Shown: positions 18,820-27,428 of the stretch, piece by piece
Layout of the letters: every line of letters starts with the position of its first letter
Position numbering within the stretch: position 1 is the first letter of the stretch
Source: Tautonia sociabilis
GTDB taxonomy: Bacteria; Planctomycetota; Planctomycetia; Isosphaerales; Isosphaeraceae
DNA length: 64,000 nt
Assembly: GCF_003977685.1 (NCBI RefSeq)
Contig: NZ_RYZH01000037.1
Location: 1-64,000, forward strand
Reading direction: 5' to 3'
Notes under the pieces: model-generated
Database searches by the model: none
The model's input: the letters and a program-made list of their open reading frames with translations, nothing else
What the model was told of the DNA's origin: nothing
Program-made: the position numbers and the translations under genes

Positions 18820-19638
18820 TCAATCGAGGAAGGCCACGCTCCACATGGCCCTGGCCTGGCTCTCCGTGTTCATCAAGACGCGATGCCAGCCATGCAGGGT
18901 GATGGTCCGGTGGTCGGCGTGCCGAACTCGGCCCCGGGCGTAGACCTCGGCGTTTCGGCGCATGACCCGCCAGCCCCAGTTCTTCGCCCCCTCCTCCCGA
19001 TCCAGGATGCGCTGATACGTCGCGGCCTCGACTCCGTTGGGGTGGCGGCGGCAGACGTAGACGGTCTCGCCCCCGGTGCGGTAGCAGAATTCGCAGCGAT
19101 GCGGCTTGCCGCCGTTGCCCCGGGTGATCGGCTCGTTCCGCAGAACCAGCGACTGGTCCACCCGCAGGTCGGGGGCGGGAACGAAGAACCATTCCCCCTG
19201 GCGGCGATAGGCGACGTTCTTGCGGCGGTTGCCGGCCTCGGAACGCAGTCCGGCCCGTGCCTGGGCCGCCCGGACCTCGACGGGCTTGAGCGCCTCCTTG
19301 GCGGCCCGGACGGTCCCCACGGGAGCCGACTCGGGGACGGCGGCGACGAACCAGTGCCGCTCGTCGTGGCCGCAGAGGAACTTCTGCTTCTCGGTCCCCT
19401 CCCGGACCAGGAGCAGCAGGTGGCGGTCGCCGGGCTGAACATCGAGCACCTCGAGGTCGACCTCGGCGTCGGAGCCGAGCCGTCGGGTGATCTCGAAGTA
19501 CTCGCCCCGGCGGTCGTCCCGCACGTCGAGGGCCACGGGACCGCTCACGGCGATCCGGCGGCGGCGATCGGGGACCTCGGCGACCTTGAGCCGGGCCCCA
19601 ATCCGGGCAAACTTGGCTTCCAGAAGTGCATTGCTCAT
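18820..19638 (-). CDS. Unrecognised Cys/His-containing protein (272 aa)
   Basis: I cannot assign a function. From the ATG at 19638 (MSNALLEAKFARIGARLKV) the protein appears soluble, with no signal peptide or membrane helix. Residues about 40-105 look beta-rich. A conserved-looking core reads KFLCGHDERHWFVAAVPE. A basic linker leads to a segment with HRCEFCYR and a further Cys-Arg-Arg-His, possibly a metal site, and the C-terminal part ends HADHRTITLHGWHRVLMN. I believe similar sequences are annotated as hypothetical in planctomycetes, but cannot verify that here. The upstream start at 19806 would add 56 low-complexity residues and is not favoured. It is convergent with the PH-like gene, 65 bases away. 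Confidence 0.8.
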   Translation of the reverse strand: MSNALLEAKFARIGARLKVAEVPDRRRRIAVSGPVALDVRDDRRGEYFEITRRLGSDAEVDLEVLDVQPGDRHLLLLVREGTEKQKFLCGHDERHWFVAAVPESAPVGTVRAAKEALKPVEVRAAQARAGLRSEAGNRRKNVAYRRQGEWFFVPAPDLRVDQSLVLRNEPITRGNGGKPHRCEFCYRTGGETVYVCRRHPNGVEAATYQRILDREEGAKNWGWRVMRRNAEVYARGRVRHADHRTITLHGWHRVLMNTESQARAMWSVAFLD

Positions 19639-19920
19639 GGTGATGTCCCCAGCACGGGTTCCTGAACCGGAGACACGATCAAGCCCGGACTGGTTCGTCC
19701 GCGGCTCGGGCCGTCGCGACGAGTCGCCGGTCAGTTCGTCCCGGTCCCGAGCCGGGCGAGAACAAGGCTCGGAATCACCCGACGCCGCCGGGGCGGTCGG
19801 TCCCAAGACGATGCCGGGCGATTCGGTCCATTCCCGACCGGCAGTCCGGCATCAATCGATCCATAACCGGAACCTCAACGGCCCGATCCGTCGAGCCAGG
19901 ACGAGGGGCCCGGCTTCCGA

Positions 19921-20166
19921 TCACCGACCTCCTCCGATCGCTGCGACCTCCGCATACCGGAAGCAGCCGACCAGGTGGTCGTCGAACGCAACCCGGTACC
20001 GTTCCCGCTTCCGGAGGATCATGTCCCAGCTCAGTCCCGCCTGCGCCCCTTCGAGGATCAGGAATTCGAACCAGCGGCGGTCGTCGTGGACCGGCACTCC
20101 CCATTCCTCGTCGTGGTAGCGGATCGCCAGGTCGTTCCTGGCCCAGTCGCAGCGGTGGACGGCCAT
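19921..20166 (-). pseudogene. tag: 3-methyladenine DNA glycosylase I (Tag) with in-frame internal deletion
   Basis: The first 60 residues match the N-terminus of Tag: Cys6, His18 in RYHDEEWGVP, and the catalytic Glu39 in LEGAQAGLSW. The sequence then jumps from YRVAFD directly to DHLVGCFRY, which is the C-terminal Tag segment with the H-x3-C zinc ligands. Tag is normally about 185-190 residues; this frame has 81, so roughly 105-110 central residues, including the helix-hairpin-helix DNA-binding core, are missing. The frame itself is intact, with no stop. All four expected zinc ligands survive (Cys6, His18, His64, Cys68). Loss of the core should abolish glycosylase activity. A short zinc-bound mini-protein cannot be excluded. 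Confidence 0.85.
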
Positions 20167-20332
20167 GCGAATCTCCTCGCCCCCCCTCGGCGATCTCCCT
20201 CGGGAGCGAGGTTACCGCATCGGGAAGAGTCCGGGGAGGGGAGCCGAGCCAACGATCCTGGCCCACCCCCTATGACTCTTGTAAGATAATCGGCATGATC
20301 CCGATTCGATCACAACCTTCGGAGTCCTTCCC

Positions 20333-21382
20333 GTGTCCATCCGACCCTCCGGCGACGTGACCGACCGCCTTGCGGGCACGCTGCTGGGCACGGCCCTCGG
20401 GGACGCCCTGGGTCTTCCCGCCGAGGGAATGTCGGCGGCCGCCATCGCCCGGCGGTTCGGCCGAGTGGACCGCTTCCGGATGCTGGGAGGGATCGGCTTC
20501 GTCTCCGACGACACCGAACAGGCGGCGCTGGTGGCCCAGGCCCTCGCCCGCCACCCGGACGACCTGGAGGCGAGCGTCAGGGCGTTCCGCCGTTCGCTGC
20601 TGGGCTGGTTCTGCCGCCTGCCCTTTGGAGTCGGCCTGGGGACGGCCAGGGCCTGTAGCCGAATTGCCCTGGGCCGTTCTCCCAGCGGGGTCATGTCGGC
20701 GGGCAACGGCGCGGCGATGCGGGCGGCGATCGTCGGGGCGTTCTTCCGCGACCGACCGGATCGGCGGGTCGCCTTCGGCAGGGCGATCGCCGAGGTGACT
20801 CACCGGGATCGGAGGGCCGTCGAGGGGGCGCTGTACGTCGCCGAGGTCGCCGCCGCCTGTTCCCGAAGCCCCAGGCACTCCCCTCCCGCGATCGTTCAGC
20901 AGGACGCTCGGCGAATCGTGACCGACCCCCAGCTCGGGGAGGCGATCGACACCGGCCGAGAGCTGGCCCTCCGCGGCGCCGACCGCTCGGAGGCGGCCCG
21001 AGTTTGTGGGACGACCGGATTCGTCGTCCACTCGCTGGGGTTCGCCACCTTCTGTTTCCTCCGCTTCGGGGACAACCCGATGGAAGCGATTACCGAGGCG
21101 ATCGGCGCGGGCGGAGACACCGACTCGATCGGGGCGATCCTGGGAGGCTGGCTGGGGGCGCTGCACGGGGAACAGGGGTTGCCCGGCGACCTGATCGCTC
21201 GGATCCAGGACGGCCCGTTCGGCCCGACTCACCTTCGAGGGTTGGCGGCCTGCCTGGGCCGAATCCTCGCGGGGGAGCCGGGCGACGTTCCCGGGTATTC
21301 CGCCCCGGCGGCGTTCGCCCGGAACCTGGCGATGCTCCCGGTCGTCCTGGGGCACGGCCTCCGGCGGCTGTCGCCGTTCTGA
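20333..21382 (+). CDS. ADP-ribosylglycohydrolase family protein
   Basis: This 349-residue protein has the all-helical DraG/ARH fold, which removes ADP-ribose from proteins or small molecules using two magnesium ions. The first metal motif is GTALGDALGLPAEG with SDDTEQ further on, and the second is GAGGDTDSIGAILGG. All acidic ligands appear intact. The start is GTG at 20333. The upstream region to 20270 is AT-richer and reads away from the tag remnant. The partner ADP-ribosyltransferase is not in the window. A free ADP-ribose-linked metabolite could also be the substrate. The protein is cytosolic. The downstream neighbour is convergent. Confidence 0.92.
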   Translation: MSIRPSGDVTDRLAGTLLGTALGDALGLPAEGMSAAAIARRFGRVDRFRMLGGIGFVSDDTEQAALVAQALARHPDDLEASVRAFRRSLLGWFCRLPFGVGLGTARACSRIALGRSPSGVMSAGNGAAMRAAIVGAFFRDRPDRRVAFGRAIAEVTHRDRRAVEGALYVAEVAAACSRSPRHSPPAIVQQDARRIVTDPQLGEAIDTGRELALRGADRSEAARVCGTTGFVVHSLGFATFCFLRFGDNPMEAITEAIGAGGDTDSIGAILGGWLGALHGEQGLPGDLIARIQDGPFGPTHLRGLAACLGRILAGEPGDVPGYSAPAAFARNLAMLPVVLGHGLRRLSPF

Positions 21383-21425
21383 GGCCGAGTCGGACCCGGG
21401 GGGAGGCCCGGGCCGGCTCGACCGA

Positions 21426-24131
21426 TCACGACCGCCTCCGCCGCAGCCACCACGACAGCTTGTGCAACTCGATCGCCAGGAACACCGTCAGCGAAAGCCC
21501 GACAAGAACCAGCCACGTCCGAGGCCCGACCGGGGCGATCTCGAGCAGCTCCCGCGCCGGCGGGTAATACATCGCCAAGACGTGCACGAGCAGGGCCGCC
21601 ACCACTCCCCAGAGCAGAATCGGGCTGAGGAACGGCGATCGCCACAGACCCGACTTCGTTTCGGATCGGCAATTGCCAACATGGACGTTTTCAAACAGAA
21701 CCATCAGCAGCAGCAGCGCGTTCCTCGCCTCCGGCGCCGACCACCCGTTCGCGATCATCCACCAGTAGGCCGAGAAGCCGACGACCGCCATCACCAACGC
21801 GGCCACGATCACGCGCTCGATCATCAACTGGTTGAAGATCGGCTCGTGCGGAGGTCTCGGCGGCCGTCGAAGCACATCGCCTTCGCTTGGCTCGAAGGCG
21901 AGGGCGACCCCCTGGATGCCGTTGGTCACCAGGTTCAGCCACAGCAACTGGACCGCCAGAAGTGGCAGCTCCAGCCCCACCGCCATCGCCGAGCCGACGA
22001 CCAGCACCTCGGCCGCGCCGGCGGAGACGAGCAGGTAGATCACCTTGCGGATGTTGTCGTACGCGACGCGCCCCTCCTCCACCCCGGCGACGATCGTGGC
22101 GAAGTTGTCGTCGCTGATCACCAGCTCGGCGGCTTCCCGCGCCACGTCGGTGCCGCTCCGCCCCATCGCCACCCCGATGTTGGCGGCCCTCAGCGCGGGT
22201 GCGTCGTTCACGCCGTCGCCAGTGACCGCGACGAAGTGTCCGGCCTCTCGGGCGGCCTCGACCAGCTCGAGCTTCTGCCTCGGCGCCACCCGGGCAAAGA
22301 CACGCATCCGACCGACGACCTCGCGCACTTGCTCGTCGGTGAGCCCCTCCAGCTCCCGGCCGGTCATCACCTGGTCGGGGGACGAGGCGAACCCCAGCTC
22401 CCGAGCGATCGCCAGCGCTGTCACCGGATGGTCGCCGGTGATCATCGACACGGCGATCCCGGCCTGGTGGCAGGCGTCGACCGCCTCGCGGACTCCCGGC
22501 CGGAGCGGGTCGATCATGCCCACGAATCCCAACAGCCGGAGGCCCGACGGCTCCGGCGGCGTCTGCTCCGGCCCGAGGTCGGCCGGGGCGATTCCCTCGG
22601 CCAGAGCGAGCACGCGGTAGCCTCGCTCGGCCATCTCCAACGCGGTCTCACGGAGGCTGTGGGCCGCTTCCGGGTCGGATTCCACCGAGCACATCGCCAG
22701 AATCCGCTCCGGCGCTCCCTTCGCGAACACCCTCAGCCCGTCGTCGAACCGGTGATACGTCGCCGAGAAGCGATGCTCCGACTCGAATGGGATCTCATTC
22801 TCTTGCGGGTATCGGTCCAGCCACCGCTCGCGACCGAGACCGAGCTTTCGGGCGAAGGCCAGCAGCGCCAGGTCGGTGGGGTCGCCCCGCCAGGACCACT
22901 CCCCGTCCCGCTGGTGCAGGTCCCCCTCGTTGCAGAGCACCGCGGCCAGGGCCAGGTTTTGCAGTCGTTCAAGGTCCTCCGGTCCGGGAGGTCGCCCGTC
23001 GATCAGGATCTTTCCCTCGGGCACGAACCCCTCGCCGGTCGCGGTCACGACCCGGCCATCGGGCAGGCGGACCTCTCGGACGGTCAACTCGTTGCAGGTC
23101 AGTGTGCCGGTCTTGTCGCTGGCGATCAGCGAGCAGCTCCCCAGTCCCTCCACCGCCGCCAGCCGTCGCACGATCACCCCCCGGCGCGACATCCTCGTCG
23201 TCGCCACCGACAGCGCCACCGTCAGCGCCGCCGGCAGCCCCTCCGGGATCGCCGAGACGGCCAGGGCCACACTGAACATGAACATCTCATAGAGACGATG
23301 GCCCTGCACCAGGACCCCGATGGTCCCCACGACCACCACCGAGGCCAGCACGGCGTATGCCACCGCCGTCGAGAACCGCTCCATCCGCTCCAGCAGCGGC
23401 GGCTTGCCGGCCTCGACGCCGAGCACGTCGCTGGCGAGCTGACCGACGGCCGTTCCCGAGCCGGTCGCGACCGCCACGCCCCTCCCCCGGCCCCGAATGA
23501 CGATCGACCCGGCGAAGGCCAGGTTCCGGCGGTCGGCCATCGGCGTGTCCGGCTCGCAGACCGAGGCGGGGTCCTTCTGGACCGCCAGCGACTCTCCGGT
23601 CAGGAACGACTCGTCGATCTCGAGTCCGTGCGCCGAGAGGAGCCGAAGGTCGGCCGGCACCCGGTTGCCGGATTCGACCCAGACCACGTCCCCCGGCACC
23701 ACCTCCTCGGCTGGCACCTCGCGCAGCTCGCCGTCCCTCAGCACCGAGGCCCGGATCCGCAGCAGGCGCTGCAACGCCCGGCTGCTCCGCTCGGCTCGCC
23801 ATTCCTGGACGCCGCCGATCACTGCGTTGATCGCCAGCACGGCCGCGATGAACGCCGCGTCGGTGACGTCCCCCACCAGCACCGAGACCACGGCGGCGGC
23901 GGCCAGGATAAAGATCAACGGATTCGTGAATTGCCGGAAGGCGATCTGCACAATCGTCGTAGGAGGCGCCTCGGGCAGCCGGTTCGGCCCGAACCGTTCC
24001 AGGCGCCGGCGGGCCTCCTCCCCAGCCAGGCCGTCCTCCCGGCCGTCCACTCGCCGCAGCACGTCGGCCACCGGCAAGACGTGCCACGGCTCGGCCGTCT
24101 CGGGAGCGGTCCCTCGCGTCAGGGTCTCCAT
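21426..24131 (-). CDS. P-type cation-transporting ATPase (P2A/SERCA-like)
   Basis: This is an inner-membrane ATP-driven cation pump of 901 residues with the full P-type domain order. An N-terminal cation ATPase domain comes first. The actuator domain has FLTGESLAVQKDP. Helix 4 has AIPEGLPAALTVA, the PEGLP motif of Ca2+/Mn2+ and Na+/K+ type pumps. The phosphorylation site is SDKTGTLTCNE and the hinge is GDGVNDAPALRAANIGVAMG. About six C-terminal helices complete the bundle. The likely substrate is calcium or a similar divalent ion, exported from the cytosol; this is inferred from the PEGLP class. It is probably co-transcribed after the universal stress protein gene, which lies 82 bases upstream. 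Confidence 0.95.
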   Translation of the reverse strand: METLTRGTAPETAEPWHVLPVADVLRRVDGREDGLAGEEARRRLERFGPNRLPEAPPTTIVQIAFRQFTNPLIFILAAAAVVSVLVGDVTDAAFIAAVLAINAVIGGVQEWRAERSSRALQRLLRIRASVLRDGELREVPAEEVVPGDVVWVESGNRVPADLRLLSAHGLEIDESFLTGESLAVQKDPASVCEPDTPMADRRNLAFAGSIVIRGRGRGVAVATGSGTAVGQLASDVLGVEAGKPPLLERMERFSTAVAYAVLASVVVVGTIGVLVQGHRLYEMFMFSVALAVSAIPEGLPAALTVALSVATTRMSRRGVIVRRLAAVEGLGSCSLIASDKTGTLTCNELTVREVRLPDGRVVTATGEGFVPEGKILIDGRPPGPEDLERLQNLALAAVLCNEGDLHQRDGEWSWRGDPTDLALLAFARKLGLGRERWLDRYPQENEIPFESEHRFSATYHRFDDGLRVFAKGAPERILAMCSVESDPEAAHSLRETALEMAERGYRVLALAEGIAPADLGPEQTPPEPSGLRLLGFVGMIDPLRPGVREAVDACHQAGIAVSMITGDHPVTALAIARELGFASSPDQVMTGRELEGLTDEQVREVVGRMRVFARVAPRQKLELVEAAREAGHFVAVTGDGVNDAPALRAANIGVAMGRSGTDVAREAAELVISDDNFATIVAGVEEGRVAYDNIRKVIYLLVSAGAAEVLVVGSAMAVGLELPLLAVQLLWLNLVTNGIQGVALAFEPSEGDVLRRPPRPPHEPIFNQLMIERVIVAALVMAVVGFSAYWWMIANGWSAPEARNALLLLMVLFENVHVGNCRSETKSGLWRSPFLSPILLWGVVAALLVHVLAMYYPPARELLEIAPVGPRTWLVLVGLSLTVFLAIELHKLSWWLRRRRS

Positions 24132-24213
24132 CCGATCACCTCGCTTCGGCCCTGTGATGCCCCCGGAGCGAACCTCCGCCGCCCTCCCGACGCCAGCCGA
24201 CCGCCCCGGGCGA

Positions 24214-25197
24214 TCAGGTGAGGCCGGCGGGCCTCTCCTCCCCCTTTGCCTCGGCGACCGGCGAGACGAATCCCGAGGGCTTCACCGCGAGTACCGAACA
24301 GGGGACTCGGCCCAGGAGCGCCTCGGCCGTGTTGCCGATGACCAGCCCCGCGATCCCCGATCGCGCCATCGTCCCCATCACGATCAGGTCGATCCCTTCT
24401 TGCGTGACGAGCCGAGGGATCACCGTTGTCGGAAGCCCCCGCAGCAGCCGGAGCGCATCGGGCCGGAGCCGGTTCCGGTAGGGGGCCAGCAGCGTATCGA
24501 GGGCTTGCGTTACTCCGTCGTGCACCTCATCGACATAAGCGCGGATCTGCTCGTCCGTGTAGCCGGTGTTCCGCAGCAGCCCCTGCGCCGGGGCGTCCCA
24601 GACGTGGGCGACGATCAGTTCGTACCCCTCGGACTCGGCCAGCGCCGTGGCGAGGTCGAGGATTCGGTGGCTGACCGATTCGCGGGCCTCTCTCGGCGCG
24701 GGAGACGTCCCCAGCGGCGCCGGATCGACGAGCGCCAGCATCCTCCCCGGCCCCTCCCCCTCCCGGACGCTCCTCGGGTGCGAGAGCCAGACGGGACACG
24801 GGCAGGCCCGGAGAATCTGCCGGTCGGCGGCCGAGATCGGGCTGTCCGGCGCCCTGACGACATCCTTGATGAGCAGGTCGAACCCGCCTCGGGTCGCTTC
24901 CCTGACGACCTCGGTGGCCGGACGCCCCCGCAGCGCTCGGACCTCGACCGGCACGCCCCGGGCCCGGATCGGTTGAGCCAACTCCTCCAGATGAGCCTGC
25001 TCGTCGGCCAGGAACGCCCGCTCGATCCCCTCCGGGTCGTGCAGCGCCGGCCTCGCGTACCAGGGCAGTTCGGGGACCACGCCGACAATCGTCACCGAGG
25101 CGCCGCTTCGGCTCGCGAGCCGGGCGGCCAGCTCCGGGGCCGACGGCCGATCGACCTCCCGATCGGCAACGACGAGGAGCTTCTTGAACGGTTCCAT
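24214..25197 (-). CDS. Tandem universal stress protein (two UspA domains)
   Basis: This cytosolic protein of 327 residues consists of two UspA alpha/beta domains. The first is residues 1-155 (FKKLLVVADREVDRPSAPEL, ending IRACPCPVWL-like). The second is residues 170-310, including the nucleotide-binding-type end GTMARSGIAGLVIGNTAEAL and CSVLAVKPSGF. The second domain carries the G-x2-x9-G-S/N loop typical of ATP-binding Usps. The first is more degenerate. Its gene directly precedes the P-type ATPase gene on the same strand. Usp-ATPase adjacency is common in bacteria and suggests stress-linked ion homeostasis, but this is inference. Confidence 0.92.
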   Translation of the reverse strand: MEPFKKLLVVADREVDRPSAPELAARLASRSGASVTIVGVVPELPWYARPALHDPEGIERAFLADEQAHLEELAQPIRARGVPVEVRALRGRPATEVVREATRGGFDLLIKDVVRAPDSPISAADRQILRACPCPVWLSHPRSVREGEGPGRMLALVDPAPLGTSPAPREARESVSHRILDLATALAESEGYELIVAHVWDAPAQGLLRNTGYTDEQIRAYVDEVHDGVTQALDTLLAPYRNRLRPDALRLLRGLPTTVIPRLVTQEGIDLIVMGTMARSGIAGLVIGNTAEALLGRVPCSVLAVKPSGFVSPVAEAKGEERPAGLT

Positions 25198-25520
25198 ACC
25201 TCACCCCCTTCCTCGGCAAACGACTGGGCGGCGGCCCGAGCGCGAGATCCGCTCGAGGACTCCCCGTCGCCGGTGGGGGCGCCGGGCCCCAAGGCACCGA
25301 CGCTCGGACGCCGATCGTCGCGGGGCGAGGACGAATCGACCCCGCCGGCACGGCCGGCCCCGCGCCGGGGCATCGCCGCCAGACGCGGTCGCCCAGATCG
25401 GGCATTCTCTCCCATCAATCCTAACTCGCTGATGGAACCGATCAAGCGGTTTTGGAGGCGCTCAAGGTCGGGCGTCGTACAGCCAAACGGCCGATCGAGG
25501 GGGGCCGACCGATCCCGCTG
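25198..25520. other. Intergenic region between usp and haemoglobin genes
   Basis: No convincing coding frame is seen in these 323 bases. Both flanking genes are on the minus strand, so this interval must hold the promoter of the usp-ATPase pair and the end of the haemoglobin transcript. It is GC-rich apart from an AT-richer patch near 25405-25450. I see no clear -10/-35 pair or terminator. Confidence 0.5.
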
Positions 25521-26678
25521 TCACCGGCCCTCGACGATCTGTCCCCGGGTCGACTCCACCGCCGCCAGCAGCTCGTCGATCTCAGCCTGCGGGACCTCGT
25601 ACTCGCGGAGCGAGGCGGCCAGGTCCGCGGCCATGGCGTCAAACTCGGCCCTGGTGATCCCCATGCCGCGATGGACCGGGCCCATCGGACGACCCTCGTA
25701 GACGAGCGGCCCGCCGCTGGCCTCGCTGATGAACTGGACGAGCAGGTCCTTCAACCGCCGGACGCCGTCCTCGTCGAGCGGGTAGCGGCCGTCTCGGGTG
25801 AAGTTGACCTCGGGGTTCCGCGAGGTCCTCGCCACGAAGTCGTCCACCACCGCCCGCACGGCCTCCTCCCCCCCCAGGCGATCCCACAGCGGAGGGACTT
25901 CCACGATCTCCTTCCGGGTCGAGGCCACGAGCGCGATCAGCTCGTCGGCCTCGGCCCGAGGCACCTCGTACTTACGCAGCACGGCCGCCAGGTCGGCCGC
26001 CAGCGCGTCGAATTCGGCCCCGGAGATCGCCATCCCCTGGTGCACGTCCTCCATCCCCCGGCCCGAGTAGGCGAGCGGCCCCCCGCTGGCCGAACTGATA
26101 AATTCGACCAGCAGCCGCTCCAGCCGGGCGATCCCGATGGCGTCAAGCGCGAACCGGCCGTCTCGGAAGAAATCGACGTCCGGATCAACCGCGGCCAGCG
26201 CCACGAAGTCGTGCACGACCGCCCGGACGGCTTCCTCACCCCCGAGCCGGTCCCAGAGCGAGCGATCCGGGATGGTGACCTGGCCGGTCTCCTCGAAGAC
26301 GCGGTCGAGCAGCCCCCTCAGGTCGAAGGCGGCCTGCGAGACGTCGGTCGCGGCCGCCTCGGCGGCCCGGGTCAGCCCCGAGGCGATGGCCTCCCGGAGC
26401 TGCGGCCGGTGCTTGAGCATCGGCCCGAAACCGATCAGCGCCCCCTGATAAATTCGATAGCACCCCAGCGCATCCCGACGCTCATTGAACAGCACCACCC
26501 CCTCTCGGATGACCTCCGCCGCCGCCTCCCGGACTCGGGCGTCGATCGCCCGGGAAACCTCCGAGGCGTCGCCGGTTTCCGCCGCCTCAGAGGCCGGCCG
26601 TCCCGCCGAATCCTGGGCGATCGCGAGGGAGAGTACGGCGCCGCCGAGCAAGGGGAGCAGGGCCATCATGGTCGACAC
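25521..26678 (-). CDS. Secreted tandem group I truncated haemoglobin
   Basis: This 385-residue protein has a signal peptide (ALLPLLGGAVLSLAIAQ) and a helical N-terminal region (residues 40-130). Two truncated-globin domains follow, at about 140-255 and 263-378. Each starts LWDRLGGEEAVRAVV and carries a proximal haem-binding His: His213 in MEDVHQGMAI and His336 in MGPVHRGMGI. The two domains are close copies, so they arose by internal duplication. Bacterial group I truncated haemoglobins are usually single-domain and cytosolic; two copies behind an export signal are unusual. A role in oxygen or nitric-oxide chemistry outside the cytoplasm is plausible. The Nudix gene lies 104 bases upstream on the same strand. 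Confidence 0.9.
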   Translation of the reverse strand: MSTMMALLPLLGGAVLSLAIAQDSAGRPASEAAETGDASEVSRAIDARVREAAAEVIREGVVLFNERRDALGCYRIYQGALIGFGPMLKHRPQLREAIASGLTRAAEAAATDVSQAAFDLRGLLDRVFEETGQVTIPDRSLWDRLGGEEAVRAVVHDFVALAAVDPDVDFFRDGRFALDAIGIARLERLLVEFISSASGGPLAYSGRGMEDVHQGMAISGAEFDALAADLAAVLRKYEVPRAEADELIALVASTRKEIVEVPPLWDRLGGEEAVRAVVDDFVARTSRNPEVNFTRDGRYPLDEDGVRRLKDLLVQFISEASGGPLVYEGRPMGPVHRGMGITRAEFDAMAADLAASLREYEVPQAEIDELLAAVESTRGQIVEGR

Positions 26679-26782
26679 CTGGGCCGTTGGTCGCGATGCG
26701 GCGATCCCCTGCCCTCGAGAACGGTCCCGGGGAGTCGGAGACCCCGCTCGACCCCGACTCTATCGCCTCGGCCCGACCGGCA

Positions 26783-27385
26783 TCAAGGGCCGGGGCGTTC
26801 CGCCCGCCGGAGCGCCTCGCGAAGCAGGGCGACGACCGAGAGCGAATCGGTGATTTCCCCCCGGTCGAGCATCGCCCGGGCCTCATCCCAGGAGACGAGG
26901 CGAACCTCGATCCGCTCGGTCCCCTCGGGGGAGCTCCGGCCCCGGGTCAAGCCGGTCGCCCGAAAAATGTAACCATATTCATCACTCACGGAGTTGGACA
27001 GGTGCATCGTGCCGATCAGCTCCAGGCGATCGGCCGACAGCCCCGTCTCCTCCAGCAGCTCGCGCCGGGCGGTTTCCTCCGGGGGCTCGTCGATCGGGCC
27101 GCCGCCTTCGGGGATCTCCCACGAGTACGAGTCGAGCGGGTAGCGGTGCTGACCGACGAGCCAGACGGATCCGTCCTCCTCGACCGGCAGCACCCCGATG
27201 GCCCGGTTCTTGAAGTGGACGACGCCGTAGATGCCGGGACGACCATCAGGCCGGAGGACCTGGTCCTCCCGGACGGTGATCCACGGGTTGTCGTAGACGA
27301 TCCGGCTGGATCGGATCGTCCAGGGATTCCCCGCCGCCGCCGGATCCGGATCCGGGCGGTCGGCGGGCTGTTCGTCGAGCGTCAC
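26783..27385 (-). CDS. Nudix hydrolase (ADP-ribose pyrophosphatase-like)
   Basis: This 200-residue protein has a complete Nudix box: G-x5-E-x7-REL-x-EE-x-GL, read from GGGPIDEPPE through RRELLEETGL at about residues 94-118. The preceding beta-sheet (VVHFKNRAIGVLPVEEDG) and the segment LVGQHRYPLDSYSWEIPEGG match ADP-sugar pyrophosphatases, which split ADP-ribose into AMP and ribose-5-phosphate. The protein is cytosolic and magnesium-dependent. It sits 43 bases downstream of the sucD stop on the same strand and could be read through from sucCD. With an ADP-ribosylglycohydrolase 6 kb away, a shared ADP-ribose turnover theme is possible but not shown. Confidence 0.93.
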   Translation of the reverse strand: MTLDEQPADRPDPDPAAAGNPWTIRSSRIVYDNPWITVREDQVLRPDGRPGIYGVVHFKNRAIGVLPVEEDGSVWLVGQHRYPLDSYSWEIPEGGGPIDEPPEETARRELLEETGLSADRLELIGTMHLSNSVSDEYGYIFRATGLTRGRSSPEGTERIEVRLVSWDEARAMLDRGEITDSLSVVALLREALRRAERPGP

Positions 27386-27428
27386 CGAGGCACTCCAATG
27401 TCCCGAAAAAAACGCTCGGGGTGGGGAC

